Part shown: piece after piece, positions 46,997 to 61,200 of the stretch
How the letters are laid out: every line of letters begins with the position of its first letter
Numbering within the stretch: the stretch's first letter is position 1
Assembly: GCA_035582835.1 (NCBI GenBank)
Contig: JAYKAV010003122.1
Span: 8,466 to 72,465 of the forward strand
DNA length: 64,000 nucleotides
Direction: 5' to 3'
Origin: Phoebastria nigripes
Taxonomy: Eukaryota > Chordata > Aves > Procellariiformes > Diomedeidae
Position numbers and translations under genes: made by a program
Notes under the pieces: model-generated
What the model saw: only the letters and a program-made list of their open reading frames with translations
What the model was told of the DNA's origin: nothing
Databases searched by the model: none

Positions 46997-49900
46997 AGAG
47001 CTGCAGGTCAAGGCCCAGAACACAAAATCTTTCTGCCCTGCTGGCACAGTGGAGATCAGCCTCCCAGCATGTCATGAGGCACTCTGTAGGAATGTGTGTG
47101 CTACAGGAGATGAACTGAACTTCTTGTGTGCAGTTTATCTGCAGGAAGAATTGGATAAATTTCAAAAGAATGAGGTAAATATCAGAGATCAAGGAAACAG
47201 GAAAGCAACACAGAATCTACCTGAAGAGCTATGAAATGCCTTTTCAACATCTTGTGTAAGGCAAAGATGCCCTTGTAGGCTTCTTCTATTGGACGTACTA
47301 CTAGTCCAGGGGAAGATCTGACATCAACACCGTGTTTAGTGTGCAGAAGTCACAAAATGCAGCCATGGAGTTATCTTTCCAATTTAACATAAGGCTTGTT
47401 AACAGATTAAAGGTTTTAGTAGTACTACAGATAGTGTCAGGGTTACAGTTTAATAACTATGTATCTGCACCTTCTTGTCTTCTTGCTTGCTATGCAAACT
47501 CCTGCTAAGCACCCTCTTTTAACCTTCCTTCTCTTCTTTCATTTGCAGATGCTTCCCACTGATCCATATGATCAGATTTATCCCCTTCTATGCAGGTAAC
47601 ATGTTTCCTTCATATCCCTCCCTAAAAAGCTTTCTACCTTAAGGCTTTCAAAAGGAAACAGTCATCTTAGCTGGTAGTTATGCAGGGCCTTCTTCTTGTG
47701 CTTTTTGAAGCTAGGAGTGACACAACACATATTCCCACTGTCTCCACAGAACTGGAGGGGAAATGTAGGGGCACTGTAACCCATAGAGTCTCCTTAGGAA
47801 AGCAACAGGGTATCAGGAAGATGGCCAGGCAGCAGCACAGGGCTGAGCTGCTATGAAAGTGGCACTGGGAAGGGGGGAAGTGCTTTTGAAGGCACAGAGA
47901 GGGGAGCAGGTAAAAGAAACGGTGGAGACCTGCACCAGCTGAGTCCCAGACCCATTTTTGATTTCAGAACAACCAGGCAAAGCACAACAGTATTCTGCAA
48001 TTCCTTGACTGTTGGTGCTGCTTTTTGAGAGGTATCAGTACCATGATGGATTTTAGTGGCCCTACCCATCACTAATCCCAGGTGTCTGCCTCATCTCAGC
48101 GGTGAATCTTCCTCATGTCTAATGCACGTAGCTACACTGCTTTGCTACTGCCTGAACTCTGCTGTGAAGTTCCAGTGGCCCTTGTTCTTAATGTGTGCAC
48201 AGAAGAAAGCAGATGGGTAAAGCTTAACTCTGACAATAGTAATAATAGTTGGGGTAATAATAATAAATCAAATGCTGTCATCACAGTTCTGGCAAATTTC
48301 TACTGATTTCACAAAATTTGTGTTTGTATTCAAAAAAACTCAAATCACAAAGTTGTGGTATTAATTCCCAGCTTCACCTGGGCAGCCCAGCTTTTCATAT
48401 TACATCCCAGTTTCCACGTATTCCACGGTGTTTCATCAGACAAAATATTTGGAAAAAATTCTAATGATAATATTTTTGTTCCAGACACACTCCACCATCA
48501 AAATAAGTGGTTATTTGTTTTGGTTTTTTTAAAAGCAATATAAGCATTCATGGTCAGGAAAAGTATCTGGAGTAAAGAAAAAGATCAAATGGCTATAAAT
48601 TATAGCCCAAGGGGGATTTTAACAACTGTAGTTCAATTTTCCTAGTAAATTAAAGTATTGAGGAAAATTTTCACCCTGAAACAATGCATTTATTGGTCCA
48701 AAATAACTGAAAAAACAAATCTGGACTTTTTTTAAACTGTTGCTTAATACTCTTAACCCAGTCACTAGAGGGTGTCATCAAATTACAGCTTTGGAAATAC
48801 AATCAAGTTAGGATCATCCCAAAGAGCATACCCAGATGAGACATCTGACTGTTCTGTATAAGAACCTGACTTTGCCCTCCATTCTTGTCTGAATATTGCA
48901 GAGTGTCCATAGACAAAACTCCACTTTACTGCCAGTGAAGAGTACATGCTGCTGCCCTGTCTTGCTCCTGCATTCACATGGAGATTTTGGTTAAAAACAA
49001 CATAAACAAAGTCAATATCCCTAAAGCTTTTCTTGCCCTGTTTTTGGAGGATGTATGTGCTGGTACATGAGGATAATCTCAGACATTTTTATTAATATCT
49101 CAGCAGTACAGCACTGTATCCCTATCAGTTCTATGTAACCACTGCACACTGACTCCAACTGATTACATCTGTTTACAGTGCCTATGCACAGATAACTCTA
49201 TAGATCTTACAGACAAGAACTGCCAATGACCCAAAGGCGATCAGTGGATTTTACTGCTAGAATCAAAGCTGCATACCCCCTTCACAGCAACATCTCTGCT
49301 AACAAGAAAGGGAAGAAAGGCTTATCAGGCTGGTCTCATTAGGGAACATGACCCTCCTTAAAAAATATTTCCTTTTAGTCCTTCCTTCTCCTCCAAATCC
49401 ACTGCTCTTAGCCCTAAGAGGCAAATTTCTATAGGTCTCCACATAACAGCTATCCAAAACAAATCAAAAAAGCTAAACCCAGTAAGACTGATCAGCAGCT
49501 AGATCAGGTCTAATAACCTCCATGGAAGAAGAAAACTAAAATACTTTCAGTATTGGTAGGGCAACTACGGGAGTAAGGACTGTTGGTAAGAGCTCAGGTG
49601 CAGCACATCTCTGTGCACAAGCCACAAACAGCAGCTCTAGTTGCCCCACTGCAGACACTACCCCAGTGGATCTTACAGCCGTAACTAACAATAATAATAA
49701 AACGGTACATCCCTCCCTGCAGGCTGCTACTCCAACTGTCCTCTGAGCAACAGTATGCATACCATAATGGGACAGTGTAAACATTATCAAGAGAGGAGCT
49801 GTGGGAGCCGAGCTCAACACAGGCATACGCTGCCTGAGAGACCACCAGATACAATGCAATGCAGTGTCCTGCTCAGTTCAGAAAGAAGTGTTCCCAAGCA

Positions 49901-50470
49901 TGTGAAACAGACCCGGAATGCCCACACACAGTGGATGCAGCCTGCATGGATGCACTNATTTTTCACCCATGAACACATTTGCACTGTGACAAAAGGAGGG
50001 AGATGCTGCAGATGGGAAAACGAAGTCTCCACATTTCCATGGAACATTAGGTTTGAGGGGTCCTGCAGGGTAGCATGCATCATTTTCAACCTGCCAACCC
50101 CAAACGTGCAAGACATTGTGTGACAAAGACCCAAAATTAGGCACATAAAAATGATTAACTTCCAAATCCTGGGAGTTTCTCCCTTTAGTGTAAACAGGTC
50201 TTCCTGTTGCTACAGCTTCATTATTCTTTGTTTTCAAGGGAAACAGATTTTGATTACTCCAGTGGAAGAACGCCAAACTTTGAATGGGAGTCAGAGCTTT
50301 GAAACCGAAGCAAGCAATGCCCCTGCAAAATAATGTACAAATGAGAGAAGCACAAGCACAGTCACAGCCCCCTTTTCTTTTGTAATTTTGCCCTCAACAT
50401 GCTCACCCTTCCCAGAGAGGAGGGAAGGCACACAATGATGGCTTCACCATGGCCTTACTGGGATTGACAG
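46997..50470. other. Noncoding stretch
   Basis: About 3.5 kb without a recognisable gene. It contains a short imperfect AAT microsatellite (about 48234-48268) and AT-rich sequence around 48300-48740. Overlapping frames at 49.5-50.3 kb lie on both strands and show no domain. Confidence 0.65.
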
Positions 50471-51000
50471 CTTCACGCTACATGAATACCACCTTCCCCT
50501 CTCCCTGATCTCCCACTTTTCAGCCTCTGGTTAAACATCGTCCCTACTCTCCACAGCACACTCTTTCCCTCTCAGATGCACTTCACCATCTCAGCCTTTT
50601 CCCCACCTTCTGCCCTCCATGCAAGCCCATTCCCAGCCCTTCTCAGCTGCTCCTACCTACACATCTCTTTGCTCTCCCCCTCCTCAGCCTTAACTCCTCT
50701 CTTTCTAACCCTTTAGCCCTAACACCTTTCTCTGCTCTCCTCACACCTACAGCTGTAATCCCATTCTTTGCCCTCCACCTCCCTTCAGCTGTACACCATT
50801 CCCCAACCCTCTTGCTCCCTCAGTCCCTGTCCCCTGCCCCACACCTCGCTTTCCCTCCTCAGTTCCCATGCAGGTGTTTCTCAGACTCTCCCCACTTAAC
50901 TCTGGGATCGTCCCTCCCATTAGGCCCAGCTTGCTATCTTTTGTTTGCACGCAGTCAGGTCTTCCCTCCCCAGCTTTTCTTCTACATCTGCCACGTTTAG
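50471..51000 (+). repeat. Polypyrimidine-rich block
   Basis: About 530 bases strongly biased to C and T on the plus strand, with recurring words such as ttctcagctgc, ccctcctcagcc, ccattccc and ctctgctctcc. The recurrence hints at a decayed minisatellite, but no fixed unit length can be defined by eye. Open frames across it arise from base composition. Confidence 0.6.
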
Positions 51001-53639
51001 AGAGTCACCATGACCTACTTAGGTTCCCTGACCTAGTTATAGCAGGAATACCAACTCTAAACACTTGACAAAAAAGGGCAGCAGGAGGAGGGAAATATTA
51101 TCATTACTGTTTGAAATGAAAACAAACCCACCAGCACAGGGCTGCTGAGTTATTCCAGCTCTGGCCATTCCCCAGGGAAGAAAGATCAGCAGTTCACTCG
51201 ATATCGCAATGCCAGTGTGGCCATGGCTAACGCAGGTCTAGAAATTACCTGGAAAGATGGTCTGTAGTCTCTTGTCAGCATCCCATTTTCTTTTCTTTTC
51301 CTTATTCCAGCCTCTTTCTTTCTGGCCTGGCTCATCCAGGGCTTGTCTTCAGCTCTACCCAGGTATTTCATAGCAAATCTGGTTTTGCCCACTACTCTCA
51401 CCAGTCCTCCTTGCCTGTGAATCTAGGCTACAGCAGCAGCCCCTGTTTGCTCAAGAACAGAATTTCTGCAGCTGAGCTTCATTTAGAAATCAAGCAATGC
51501 TCTGCATCTGTTGGGTTGACCTCCTCAGCCCTTTTATTCTACTTCAGCTATTGTCACAGCTGTCTTCTCTTCTCCCTTCCCCTCCAACCTGTGCTACTCA
51601 CCCACCTTGCTTCTCTACCTGGCTTGGTGTTGCAGTGCTGCCTCCTCTTTTCTTTACCAGCTCTGGAGGTGGTGTCAGCAGTGCCAACACTGACACTGAG
51701 CTAGTAAACCTGACTGGAAATAGCAGGTGTTCTCCAGAACTAGTCAGGATCCTCTGGGTTAGCAATGCCCATTCACTTGAGTGCTGTGTACTGTGCTCAT
51801 GGCTTAGCAGCCAGGAACCACTGCTCTGTGACAGCTGGGTCTGTGATTCACTCCCAGCTCAGCTTTTATTTTAGTCACTGTTAATAGATTTCCCTGTAGT
51901 GTTTGTATTTTAGGAATCATATTGGCCTTGTAGTTCTGTGGATGAGTTCATTAAATCAAATTATGTCTCCTTACAGCTGGAATTTTGTGGTGCTGACCCT
52001 CCCTGTATAGGGCCAGTACCCTGACTGACACTGGAAGCAGCCTGCTCTGCACCCTGAGCTCACAAGGTACTCCCACCACCACTACTTCAAATCCTGCCAA
52101 ATATTCCAGCAGAGGCTCCCCCTGCATTGCCAAAGTCCCATCAGAAAATTGTAGCTGAGTGCACTGTAGTCCTCCTACAATTCCACCAGATGTATTTGTA
52201 CAGACATGAGAGTGTAGTCATTCTGCATCCATTTACTGTGATTTTCTACCTGTTTGCCAGCTTCAGCATAAATCACACTTTTTGGCTATTGATTTCCTGG
52301 GTCACGCACTAATCTACTGTGCAAATGGCTTTGGAAATTTACTGTGGAGCCCCCAAATCCCTATGTTGTCATCAACCACTGCCTGCTAAATGTGCACTTG
52401 TGGATATACTAAACTGCAGTTTGGGCTCCTGCATTTCCTTTGTAACTGATTTCTCAGATCTGCCCTGCTACCTGCTGGTTTTCCACTCCTTGCTGTGCTG
52501 TATCTACATTTGGGCATGGTCCTACAAAGGCACTGCTAACCCACAGTCACTTCAACCACCCTCGGTTTTGACTAACAGCATCAGTTGCCTCTGCTGTGTC
52601 TGCCCATACAGCTCTGCTCTCCCAGCCTACATCGCCGCCAGCCAGCCCAGCCACAGGCCTCCACACCGCTCTGATAATGCCTTTGTCCCCTGACCTGCAT
52701 CACATCACGTTTAGTCAGATCAAGATTGAATTCTTCTAGCATGCAGGACTGATATGTAAGGTCTGCGATTTCAACAAGTCCTGAATCCTGAATACACTGA
52801 GAAAGTGCATCACACCTACAGCCATGGGCAGGAACACCTTGCGTTAGCATCACCCCCTACCTCCATTTATAGAGTACCAAGCAGGGGTAAGAGGACTGGA
52901 AAAGGACAAAGTTGTGCCTGCACAAGCTATGTGCAGAGGATCCCTGCCAGCTTCCCAAGAAAATATAAAACCAATGAATTAAGACAATCCCAGACATGCT
53001 GATTACATTTGCCATTGCAATTTCTGATGGGATTTTCAGATGTGTCTGAGCATTCTCTACCTGGCGTGTCAGCCACACTTCACTGCTGCTTTTATGTTAT
53101 TAGTATTGACAGCCACTCAGTTTAAATGCAGGTTAGGATTGAAATCCTGTCTGCTTATCTCTGCCTTTTTATCTTGTTTGTTTCTGTTCATTACGGAGAA
53201 ATCCTCCTTTTCATAAAGCTCCTTTGAATACCTCAGCAAACATGCAAACACAATGCTAAATGGATTAATTGGGTGGTACAGGGACCTGAAGCCTGCTTGA
53301 ATAGATGCTCCTGGATCAATCAGCTCTGCGTACCAACACTAATGGTCTGAGTTCCTCCCGATCTTTCTCGGGGTTCAGCACAGGTGCAGTGGCATGCTGG
53401 GTATAACTCTTTCCTTTCAGGAAAGGGAGAAGGGGAGAAGAACATCTGGGCTGTAAGAGGGAGCTAGTTACTCAGTAATATTATGAACCACAGCAAGATT
53501 TTAACAATGGCAAGGGAGTGGCTATGTCATGACTGGAGATTATTATGCCAAATTTTATCATCTCACTTTTACCTTGTCCTCTCCCCCATTTTCTGGTTAA
53601 TAGCCACATGCTGGGAACTGTCATATTGTTCTTTTGAAA
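51001..53639. other. Noncoding stretch
   Basis: About 2.6 kb without a recognisable gene. I tested a possible exon at about 51977-52071 (ttacag before, aaggtact after); all three frames have an early stop, so it is not coding. Confidence 0.6.
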
Positions 53640-53752
53640 GGTGTTTGCGGCAGGGACTATCTTTTTCTTATGTGTATACAGAGAGCTTAGCGCAGTGGCA
53701 CTCAGGTCCCAAAATGAGACCTCTGAGATGTTACTGCAATATCAATAATATT
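53640..53752 (+). repeat. Ancient L2/MIR-type repeat 3' end
   Basis: The order 'gcggcagggactatcttttt' (53647-53666), then 'gcttagcgcagtgg' (53685-53698), then 'gttactgcaatatcaataat' (53730-53749) matches the same amniote repeat as at 17370-17512. The unit normally ends in AAT-type repeats, as here. Confidence 0.6.
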
Positions 53753-53881
53753 GACCATCTTCAGGTCCTTACAGCATGTTTTCCAGACATGAATTTAGCC
53801 TCCAAACATCCCCTGTTGGTTGTTGTTATTGTCATATTATCCATCTATATTATACCATTTACTTTAGTATCTAGTTCATTG

Positions 53882-53950
53882 TAAAGCTGAAACACCTGAG
53901 GCAGAGAGAGACTAAGGCATCCCTGTACCACAGCACCTTGCACAGCCAGA
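53882..53950 (-). repeat. MIR-type SINE fragment, reverse
   Basis: The string 'cctgaggcagagagagac' (53895-53912), with 'taaggcatccctgtacca' after it, is the reverse-complement MIR core that normally reads as a cctcagtttcc-type region. It is short and diverged. Confidence 0.45.
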
Positions 53951-56489
53951 AAACTCTGTGTCCACACTGGCACTGAGCACAGGTTTGTATGTCCAGCTGG
54001 CTGGCGGGGCTTATGAGCTGGGCTGCAGTGCCCTGCTGCTGAACTGGAGCCGCGCTCTCCACAGAGCTCTTTCTCTGCCCCAGACCAAGCAGCACAGGCT
54101 GGCAGTGCTTTTGGTGGCTCTGTGCCCTACACCCCGGACAGCAGAGAACTGCCTTCAAAGACTCCCATACAGACTGGCAGCAAACAGCAGAGGCAGGGGA
54201 GGAATTTTGATTCCAGGACCAAAGATGGGCAGTATGCTGACCTCTGCTACTTGAAACCTTCTCTGTAGACCAAGAGCAGTGTGGGAAAGACCATCTAATT
54301 TTCTTCATGGCAATGGAAACCCTCCAGAATGAGTAGCAAGGTCTGTTCAGCCCTTAATCTCTGCTAATATTGACAAGGAGGTTACCACAGTGCACTACAG
54401 TTTGTGAGGGCTTTGACACAGTGGAAACGGGATGAGATACCACTCAATCAGCTCACTCCTGAACCAGTCATTCATTCTGATGGAGTCTACAATAACAGCT
54501 GGGCCAAGGCTTGCCTTGGCACATGCTGCCCATATTTCTTGTGGGGATATAGTAAGGATGGAAACGCTCACCAGAGCCACTAGGTTAAACATACAGTCTC
54601 ACTCTGTGCTAAGGTGGGTGACAGACCAGAAATTTGGCTTTTCAGGGAAAAGGAGGAGAACAGTGTCTCTGCACCATGATGGTATGTCAGATACCCAGAT
54701 ACCTGCTATGGCTGGTGGCATATTCCACATTCCAAGTGCCCACATATGATGCTATCAGCCCTAGCAGAAAACAACTTTGCCTCAAACTACACAAAAGGAG
54801 GTGGTTAATGACAGAGAATAAAACAGTCCACCACAAGGAAGTATACTTGCACTTATACTACTTAACAGCTATACAAAGGGTCAAAGATTAAGTACAAGGC
54901 CAGCATAGGTACTGCTATCTAAACAAACCTGCTCTCTAAACAAAAGACTTCATCCAAACCAAACCTACATTAATCTTGATGCTCTCTAGGTCTTTCATTA
55001 CTACCGAACGCTAATTATGCACCAACCTGTCTAGCATGCACGTGAGTCTCTTTCACCTTTTAAAGCTAACAAACAACTTCCTGCAAGCCAGAATATTGCA
55101 CAAACCACCCACTCCAGGAACTCAGACCGCTGGGAGTGACAGCCCACTGCATATTGTTTTCTAAAGCACGGGTGAAGCAGGCAAAGTGTAAATTTAGTGC
55201 TTACAGTAATATAGCTCATGAATGCTATCTGCAGGCTCACTCAGCAACACTGCTTTGTTTCTTCTAGCAGCTGAATATGCACATCTGTCTCAGAAAGATT
55301 GGTACATGCAAGAAAACTAGAAACTGCATTGGATGAAAACTGTTGGTGCATCACTTGATGCCACAGACCAACTAGTATGAGCCATCCATACACACCTGCC
55401 TGGACTGGGCCACCNGACCTAAGGAAAGCAGTTCTGGGTAATACAGAAGTCACATAACAAACCAAAAACATGTGGCATTCGGGATATAGACACACCGCAG
55501 CTGTTGGCCAACTGAAATGCCCCAAAAGCTTTCTTGCTACAACAACTATTGAAAAGCGCAACAAAGGCCACACAATTGGAAACATGCCATTCACAATTCA
55601 ATGTGTTTAATGAGGGCCTGGTAATGAGCACTGATGCTGCCTAGGGGCATGGTAACAGAACAACTAAACTGGATATTTTGAACCTTCTTTGTAGAAGAGT
55701 AGGCATAACAAAGCTGTTACAAGATGAGGAGACGACTGTAACAGAAAAGACATATGTGAGTGTAGGGAAACATGGGTGATGGTCTGTGAGCTGTAGGAGG
55801 AGCTGCAGAACACAGAAGACCTAGCCATGGTTACTCATCAAATCATAGCATTTCCTAGCTTTGACATATTACACGGTTGTGGAGGAAGGATACAAAAAGC
55901 AGTTGCTTGTACTTTGCACAAGTATTAATTGATGAGGTGTGTGGTCAGGCTAGAAGATACGACCTTGCATTTCAAAAGCAACCAGGACAGACACAGACCA
56001 CCTTGGGTTTTACCTTGAGTAGTCCCTCCAACCTTGATCAGCCATTTTGATCATTCCTGAAGTTCTCTTTGTCCTACGTATTAACATCTTGACGATGAAA
56101 AGTGACAAGCTGCCTGACGAACAAAAGCAAAAGAGTAGATCCCGTCAGAGCAGAAGGAGGATGCCTGTTACCTGCTTGTTTCCCATGTCTGAGGGTAAAA
56201 ACCCATCTCCAGATTGGTTAATTTCTATCCAGTGATAGAGGCATATTGGTGCCATGGGCAAAAACAGTTTACTGATTTGGGGGGATTTTCAATCAATTTA
56301 ATTTACTGTCAGTGAACAAAGTTCTAATTACCGATTCTGGTAGTGAAACAAACAAACAGGCACACAGGGAAAACACTTCTTGCCTCTGCCAAACCTCTTC
56401 TCCCCACTGTCTGCTCCCCAGTCACCTTCCTACATATTATACTCTGTCCCCCTGACAGGGACTGCCCNTGAACCCAGGGGCAATGCAGG
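53951..56489. other. Noncoding stretch
   Basis: About 2.5 kb without a recognisable gene or repeat. Single N bases occur at 55415 and 56468. Confidence 0.6.
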
Positions 56490-57130
56490 AAAATGGGGTC
56501 AGTGCGTCTTCCAACAGCAGCAGCAGCCCCTTCAGAGCCATACCTCCCAGCCCCAGCCCAGGCTGACGCCTCAGCTGCTGCTCTCCTCTCCCGGCCTGCT
56601 CCTGTGCAGTCTTTGTCTCTTCTTTGGTCTCCCCTCCTGCTCTGGCCTCCTTGTTCCCTGAGCATGGCTCTTACCACCCTTTCTAAAATATGCTTTCACA
56701 GAGGTGCCACAAACTCCCCCGGCTGGCTCAGAGCCGCTGCCGCCTCCCCAAGGGCCTAGCCTCGTCCTGCCCTGGGGCCGCCGCAGAGCTGGCTGGCACC
56801 GGCTGGAACCAGCTGGAAGCAGTATGGGGCAGCGCTGGCCTCGACCCACAGGGGACGCCCTGCAGCCCCACCATGCCCCGGGGAACGGCCGCCTCCGCCA
56901 CCGAGCATGCCGCCAGCAGGGGCCTGCGGGTCGCAGGGCAGAGCTGCCGCTGCTGCCAGCCTGTCTCCTGAGCCCTTAGCGATGGGCCACGCTGCCCTTT
57001 CCCTTCCCACCAAGCCGGGCGTCCGGCAGGGAGCTGCCAGCCCCTGCAGACCCGCTCCCCTCCTTCCCCCTCAGGCCTCTACAGCCCCCAGGCCCCCGCA
57101 GCCGCCTGCGTGGGTGACAGCGCGATGGAT
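56490..57130. other. GC-rich block with moderate CpG content
   Basis: The sequence is GC-rich with CpGs concentrated between about 56735 and 57125 (for example gccgctgccgcctcc, ggggccgccgcag, aacggccgcctccgcc). It is less CpG-dense than the island at 30.4-31.3 kb. Several open frames of 85-117 codons overlap on both strands and consist of proline-, alanine- and leucine-rich sequence typical of GC-rich DNA. It could be a weak CpG island or a remnant. I cannot assign an exon. Confidence 0.4.
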
Positions 57131-60100
57131 TTCAGGAGCGGACCCCTGGGCCACCGGTCACTCCTGCTTTGACCTGATACATACATTTTCTGCCTATTAT
57201 ATGTATAGATTGGTTTTCAGGGGGAAAAGCATTTATTGCTTTTAGCACACTTAGGAGTTTAAATAAAAACAAATATATCTATATTGACTGTAGTTATTAT
57301 GCTTGGTTTCATACAGCGTAAGTGGTTCAAATAAAAATAGATTGGTTGGAGTGAATGTGCATCAGTTCCAATAATAACACCGGCAGCTTCAAGAAGCATA
57401 TAAGTTTCATTTAAGGTGCACTGGGCTTACAAAGAAGAGGGAAGAAACATTGGTTTAGAGCAGCTTTTAGTCTACATTTTCTGTCTAAAGGCTTCTGCAT
57501 TTACCAGATTTCTGAAACAGAATGAGAGTCCATAAACAAGTGGAGAGAGGGGTTTATTAGGAGGCCTGGAGGGGTATTACAAAGCAAGAAAGTGATCTAC
57601 AATAAAACATGACTCTGAGGTAAAAATTCCCAACTATATTACCTCTCAACGGTTAGTCCCCTATGTGTGGTATTATCTCCCCATGCGAATGCTGGACTTT
57701 ATGCTGGAGCAAACAAAAACTTGGTATAACAAAGGATTGTGTTTTTTGTGAAAACCGCACTAGCCGAGGGCTAGTTTTCAAAGGGAAAATTAAGAACAAA
57801 TAGGAACTGGGAGCTTAACAACCTTGTTGGGTCTAGGCCATACATCTCGAGAAAAGGCTACAGGAAAGTAGCATAGAGGAGGAGAGGGGGTGCCTTGGGC
57901 AGGATACAGCCAGGCTTTCTGCCCCTGGTGTTATGCTACTATGATCGTAATAGCTCCACGGCAGATAAACAGAAAAGGAAAAGACATCTCTTTGAGATAT
58001 CAGACATTCTATGGAAAGCATCCGGGAAATTATCTCAGAGGCAGTGATTCATTTCCAGGAATGGCTGCTGATGGTGAAGGGATCAGTTAAATCCTGCATC
58101 TCTGTTCCCCAAGATGATAAGATAGAGCAAAGCTGGGACTGTAACTGAAGAGCAAATATTGAAAACAGACTTGTTCAGATCCATGTTGACTCACAACAGA
58201 CTCTTAAAGCCATGGATTTACACCCCTGTCTCCAGTCATGATGGAGATATGCGATGGTCTTACCCTGGGTAGTGCAGGAGGCATATTTGGGGGCAAAAAG
58301 CCATTTAGGAGGTATCAAAGAAAAAGGCCCTTATTTCATGGTTTTTGAGTCTATGTGTTTTACCTATTTCCTTCTTCACTTCTTAGATTTCTTCTATGTC
58401 CAGCAGAAAGGAGGACACTGCCTGTTTGTTGGAACCCCCTGCTTCAGCGTGGGCTATGACAGTGACCTACCCACTCACACCTGATGGCAACGAAGAGGGA
58501 TTTTTCATGGGATTAGAAACATACCAGAGGAGAATGCTCTCACTGTGCCTTTAGGACGGGCCTTTGAGGTAAAGGATGGGATCCCATCTCCCACCAAAAG
58601 CCCCTGGAATTTCCCAGCTCTGGGGCCATCTGTCCCCCATGGGACCATCTGTTCCCAGTGAGCAACACCCCAGGAGAGCGTGTTTATTAAGACTAGCAGA
58701 TTGAAGCTTGGTAGGGTCTGCAAGAAAGCAATAGGAGGCCTTTAAATGCAGACTTTCTATTTGCAGTATGTGAAGTGTGCACNTGTGTGTTTCCTTCAAC
58801 CACCCATATACCACAGGGGAAAGCATTCAAAAACAGGACCCAAAAATAGAAGAAATTGTGTGACTCACAGCCCTGCCACCCTGAGTTGTATGCTCACCAG
58901 AAATCCCAGGCAAAGCAGCGTTAGGTGCTACACACCCTCCGCACTCATAGCTGCAAGTGATCCCAAAGGAAAACCTACACTATATACATGTAACAATACA
59001 TCATGTGCTAAAGGCATCTCACTCAACAGTGCCCTTACCTCCAGATGGGCGCTGCTCCGACACCACACTAAGAAGGTTTGGTTCTGCTGGCTGCGTGGGT
59101 CTTCTGGTAAGAAAAAGCTGAGAGGACCAGCTCCTTCTGGTGTGCAAAGCACAGGTCTGCCTGCCTGCAAGGATTAAGGCATGACGCATAAATATAGAAA
59201 TATTGACACCACTGTCCTTGGCCACATTTCTATTTCCCTGGGATTTTCAACTAAGAAAGTTATTTTTTACTTCTGCTCTTAAAACCTGTTGTGTTCAGTA
59301 GTCACCATGGTCCTCCCGCAGATGTTCATATTTCAGAGGTCACTGAATTGGGTTTTTATCTATAGAGACAAAAAGGTACACGAGAATTACCAATTTTTCC
59401 CTGGGTAATATCCACTTCCCTGTCAGATAAACAGCAACCAGCTGAAAATTTTCTCTAGAAATATATTTCTAATAAAAATATTTTTAGCAAGTTTCTTGAT
59501 TTTTTTTGTAGGACTGTCCAATATTTGAAAATATTTTGGCCTCTACTGAAAGAACTAAAAACAATAAAATGTTTTTTTTTTAAAGCAAAAATGAAAAAAA
59601 AATGAGGATTTTGTTTGTCAAAACCCAAAAGTCTTGAAGACAAGTGTCAGTCAGAAAAGATAAGTAAAAATTTTAGCGTGGGAAAAAGCTCATTTCATTA
59701 TCAGCTCCAGCCATTCCCTTTTGCACCATGTTGGCCAGGTGGACTGTGTGATACAAATAGCAAACAGGTTTTCTGTGTGTACTCATGTCTCTCTCTAGTG
59801 GAAAGCCCTCATCACTACACAAATACAGATAAGAGGCATGGGATCTTCAGTTCAAGCAGGGGAGACCTGCTCCCCACCAATGCCCTGCATCTTTGGGGCT
59901 GATGCTGCCCCATGGTTGGGACAGAGCTTTCCTGCCTTGCACAGGAACCCATTCCTTTTGCCCCTTGCCCCCAGGCAGGGCTATGCTACGGCTTAACATA
60001 ACCACAGTATTTTGGAGAGGGGGAGACATTAGTGTCACACCCAGAGCTAAATCAGTACCCAAACAGTGTTCGCATTTAGGGATTTGATTCAGATCCATTT

Positions 60101-61157
60101 GCACTGTGAAGAAGGACAATAACTAAGAAATCTTCAAATGCCTTGTTAAATGCATTTCCAGGTAGGAGCTACCCCATAGAAAGAGAGAGGCATCATCCAA
60201 ATTCTTGTAGCACGCCCTTGGAAATGCAGCCAAACGCCCGTCAGCTACCAGCCCACTCTGCCCAACTCCTCCTAACCCCTATGGACAGGGAGGAGACATG
60301 CCCTGGCAGAGCCCGCTGGCCTCAGCTTGCCAGTCCCTGCTCACTTCCCTATGCAGCCACCCGGAGGCTTTGCTTTAGCTTGGATGCAGCAGTTCTGAGC
60401 CCACTGGCGGGAGGCACACACACCCCTGACCCTTATTGCACTGCAGCCAGCGCTGCTGCAAAGCACCCAGAGCGAGTGGTGTGGGGTCCAGCAAACAGTG
60501 TCATGCTGCATGCTGGCGAGTGCCAAGCAGAGGCAGCCCGCCGAGCAGATGTTGCGCTTGCACATGGCTGAGTTTTCCTTTCCGTGGTGACAATTAAGCA
60601 CCATTAGACTGGTGGAGATGGGAGCTGTACAGTGGGGAGAGGGTGGATCATGCTTCTCCCTCTCCCTCTGCAGAGCCGGGGGAAGCCAGGCGCCCTCTGC
60701 TTGCCAGGGAATTGCTCCCTGCATTGCCGGGCCCAGCTCAAACATGCTGCCCCCATTTATTCACAAAGGGGCAAGCAGCCTTGTGTTGCATTTGCGCAGG
60801 ATGACTGTGGGGCATTATTAATCTGGAAGCCATAGACCCAGCAGAAGGCATCCAGGGGCCCTGTGGGCAGGCTGCGTTTGGACTGGCCACAGACTGCTTT
60901 CCAACACCCAGGGACATTCTCGACGGCAGCAGCGGTGTTCATCCCTGTGTTGTGCTGGGCCTGAGAGCATTGCCCCAGAGAAACCATGGGATGGCTGGAG
61001 GCTGCAGGAAACCACAAGGGTTTAGCTGCACAGCTGGGGTGAGCAGCCCGTGACGGCATCTAAGACCCAGGTTTCCTCAGGAGTACCAAGTCACCCAAGG
61101 TTCCCCTGCTGCCAGTGCTATTCTGGCCTTCCCACTAAGCAGTTCATCTCCTGCAGC
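57131..61157. other. Noncoding stretch
   Basis: About 4 kb without a recognisable gene. The first 200 bases (57160-57360) are AT-rich with repeated TATATC/AATAAAAA words and contain no transposon. The part around 60.1-60.9 kb is richer in GC, with overlapping frames on both strands that carry no recognised domain. Confidence 0.6.
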
Positions 61158-61200
61158 GTTGCCTCCATTTCACAGAGATGGAAACTGAGAGGGGCTGAAA
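61158..61200 (-). repeat. MIR-type SINE fragment, reverse
   Basis: The string 'gcctccatttcacagagatg' (61161-61180), then 'gaaactgagag' is the reverse complement of the MIR core (ctcagtttcc, then tgtgaaatggagg). It is short, but the match is distinctive. Confidence 0.55.

Noticed and set aside
51977..52071. Possible exon flanked by ttacag and a gtact donor
   Set aside because: All three forward frames contain an early stop codon.
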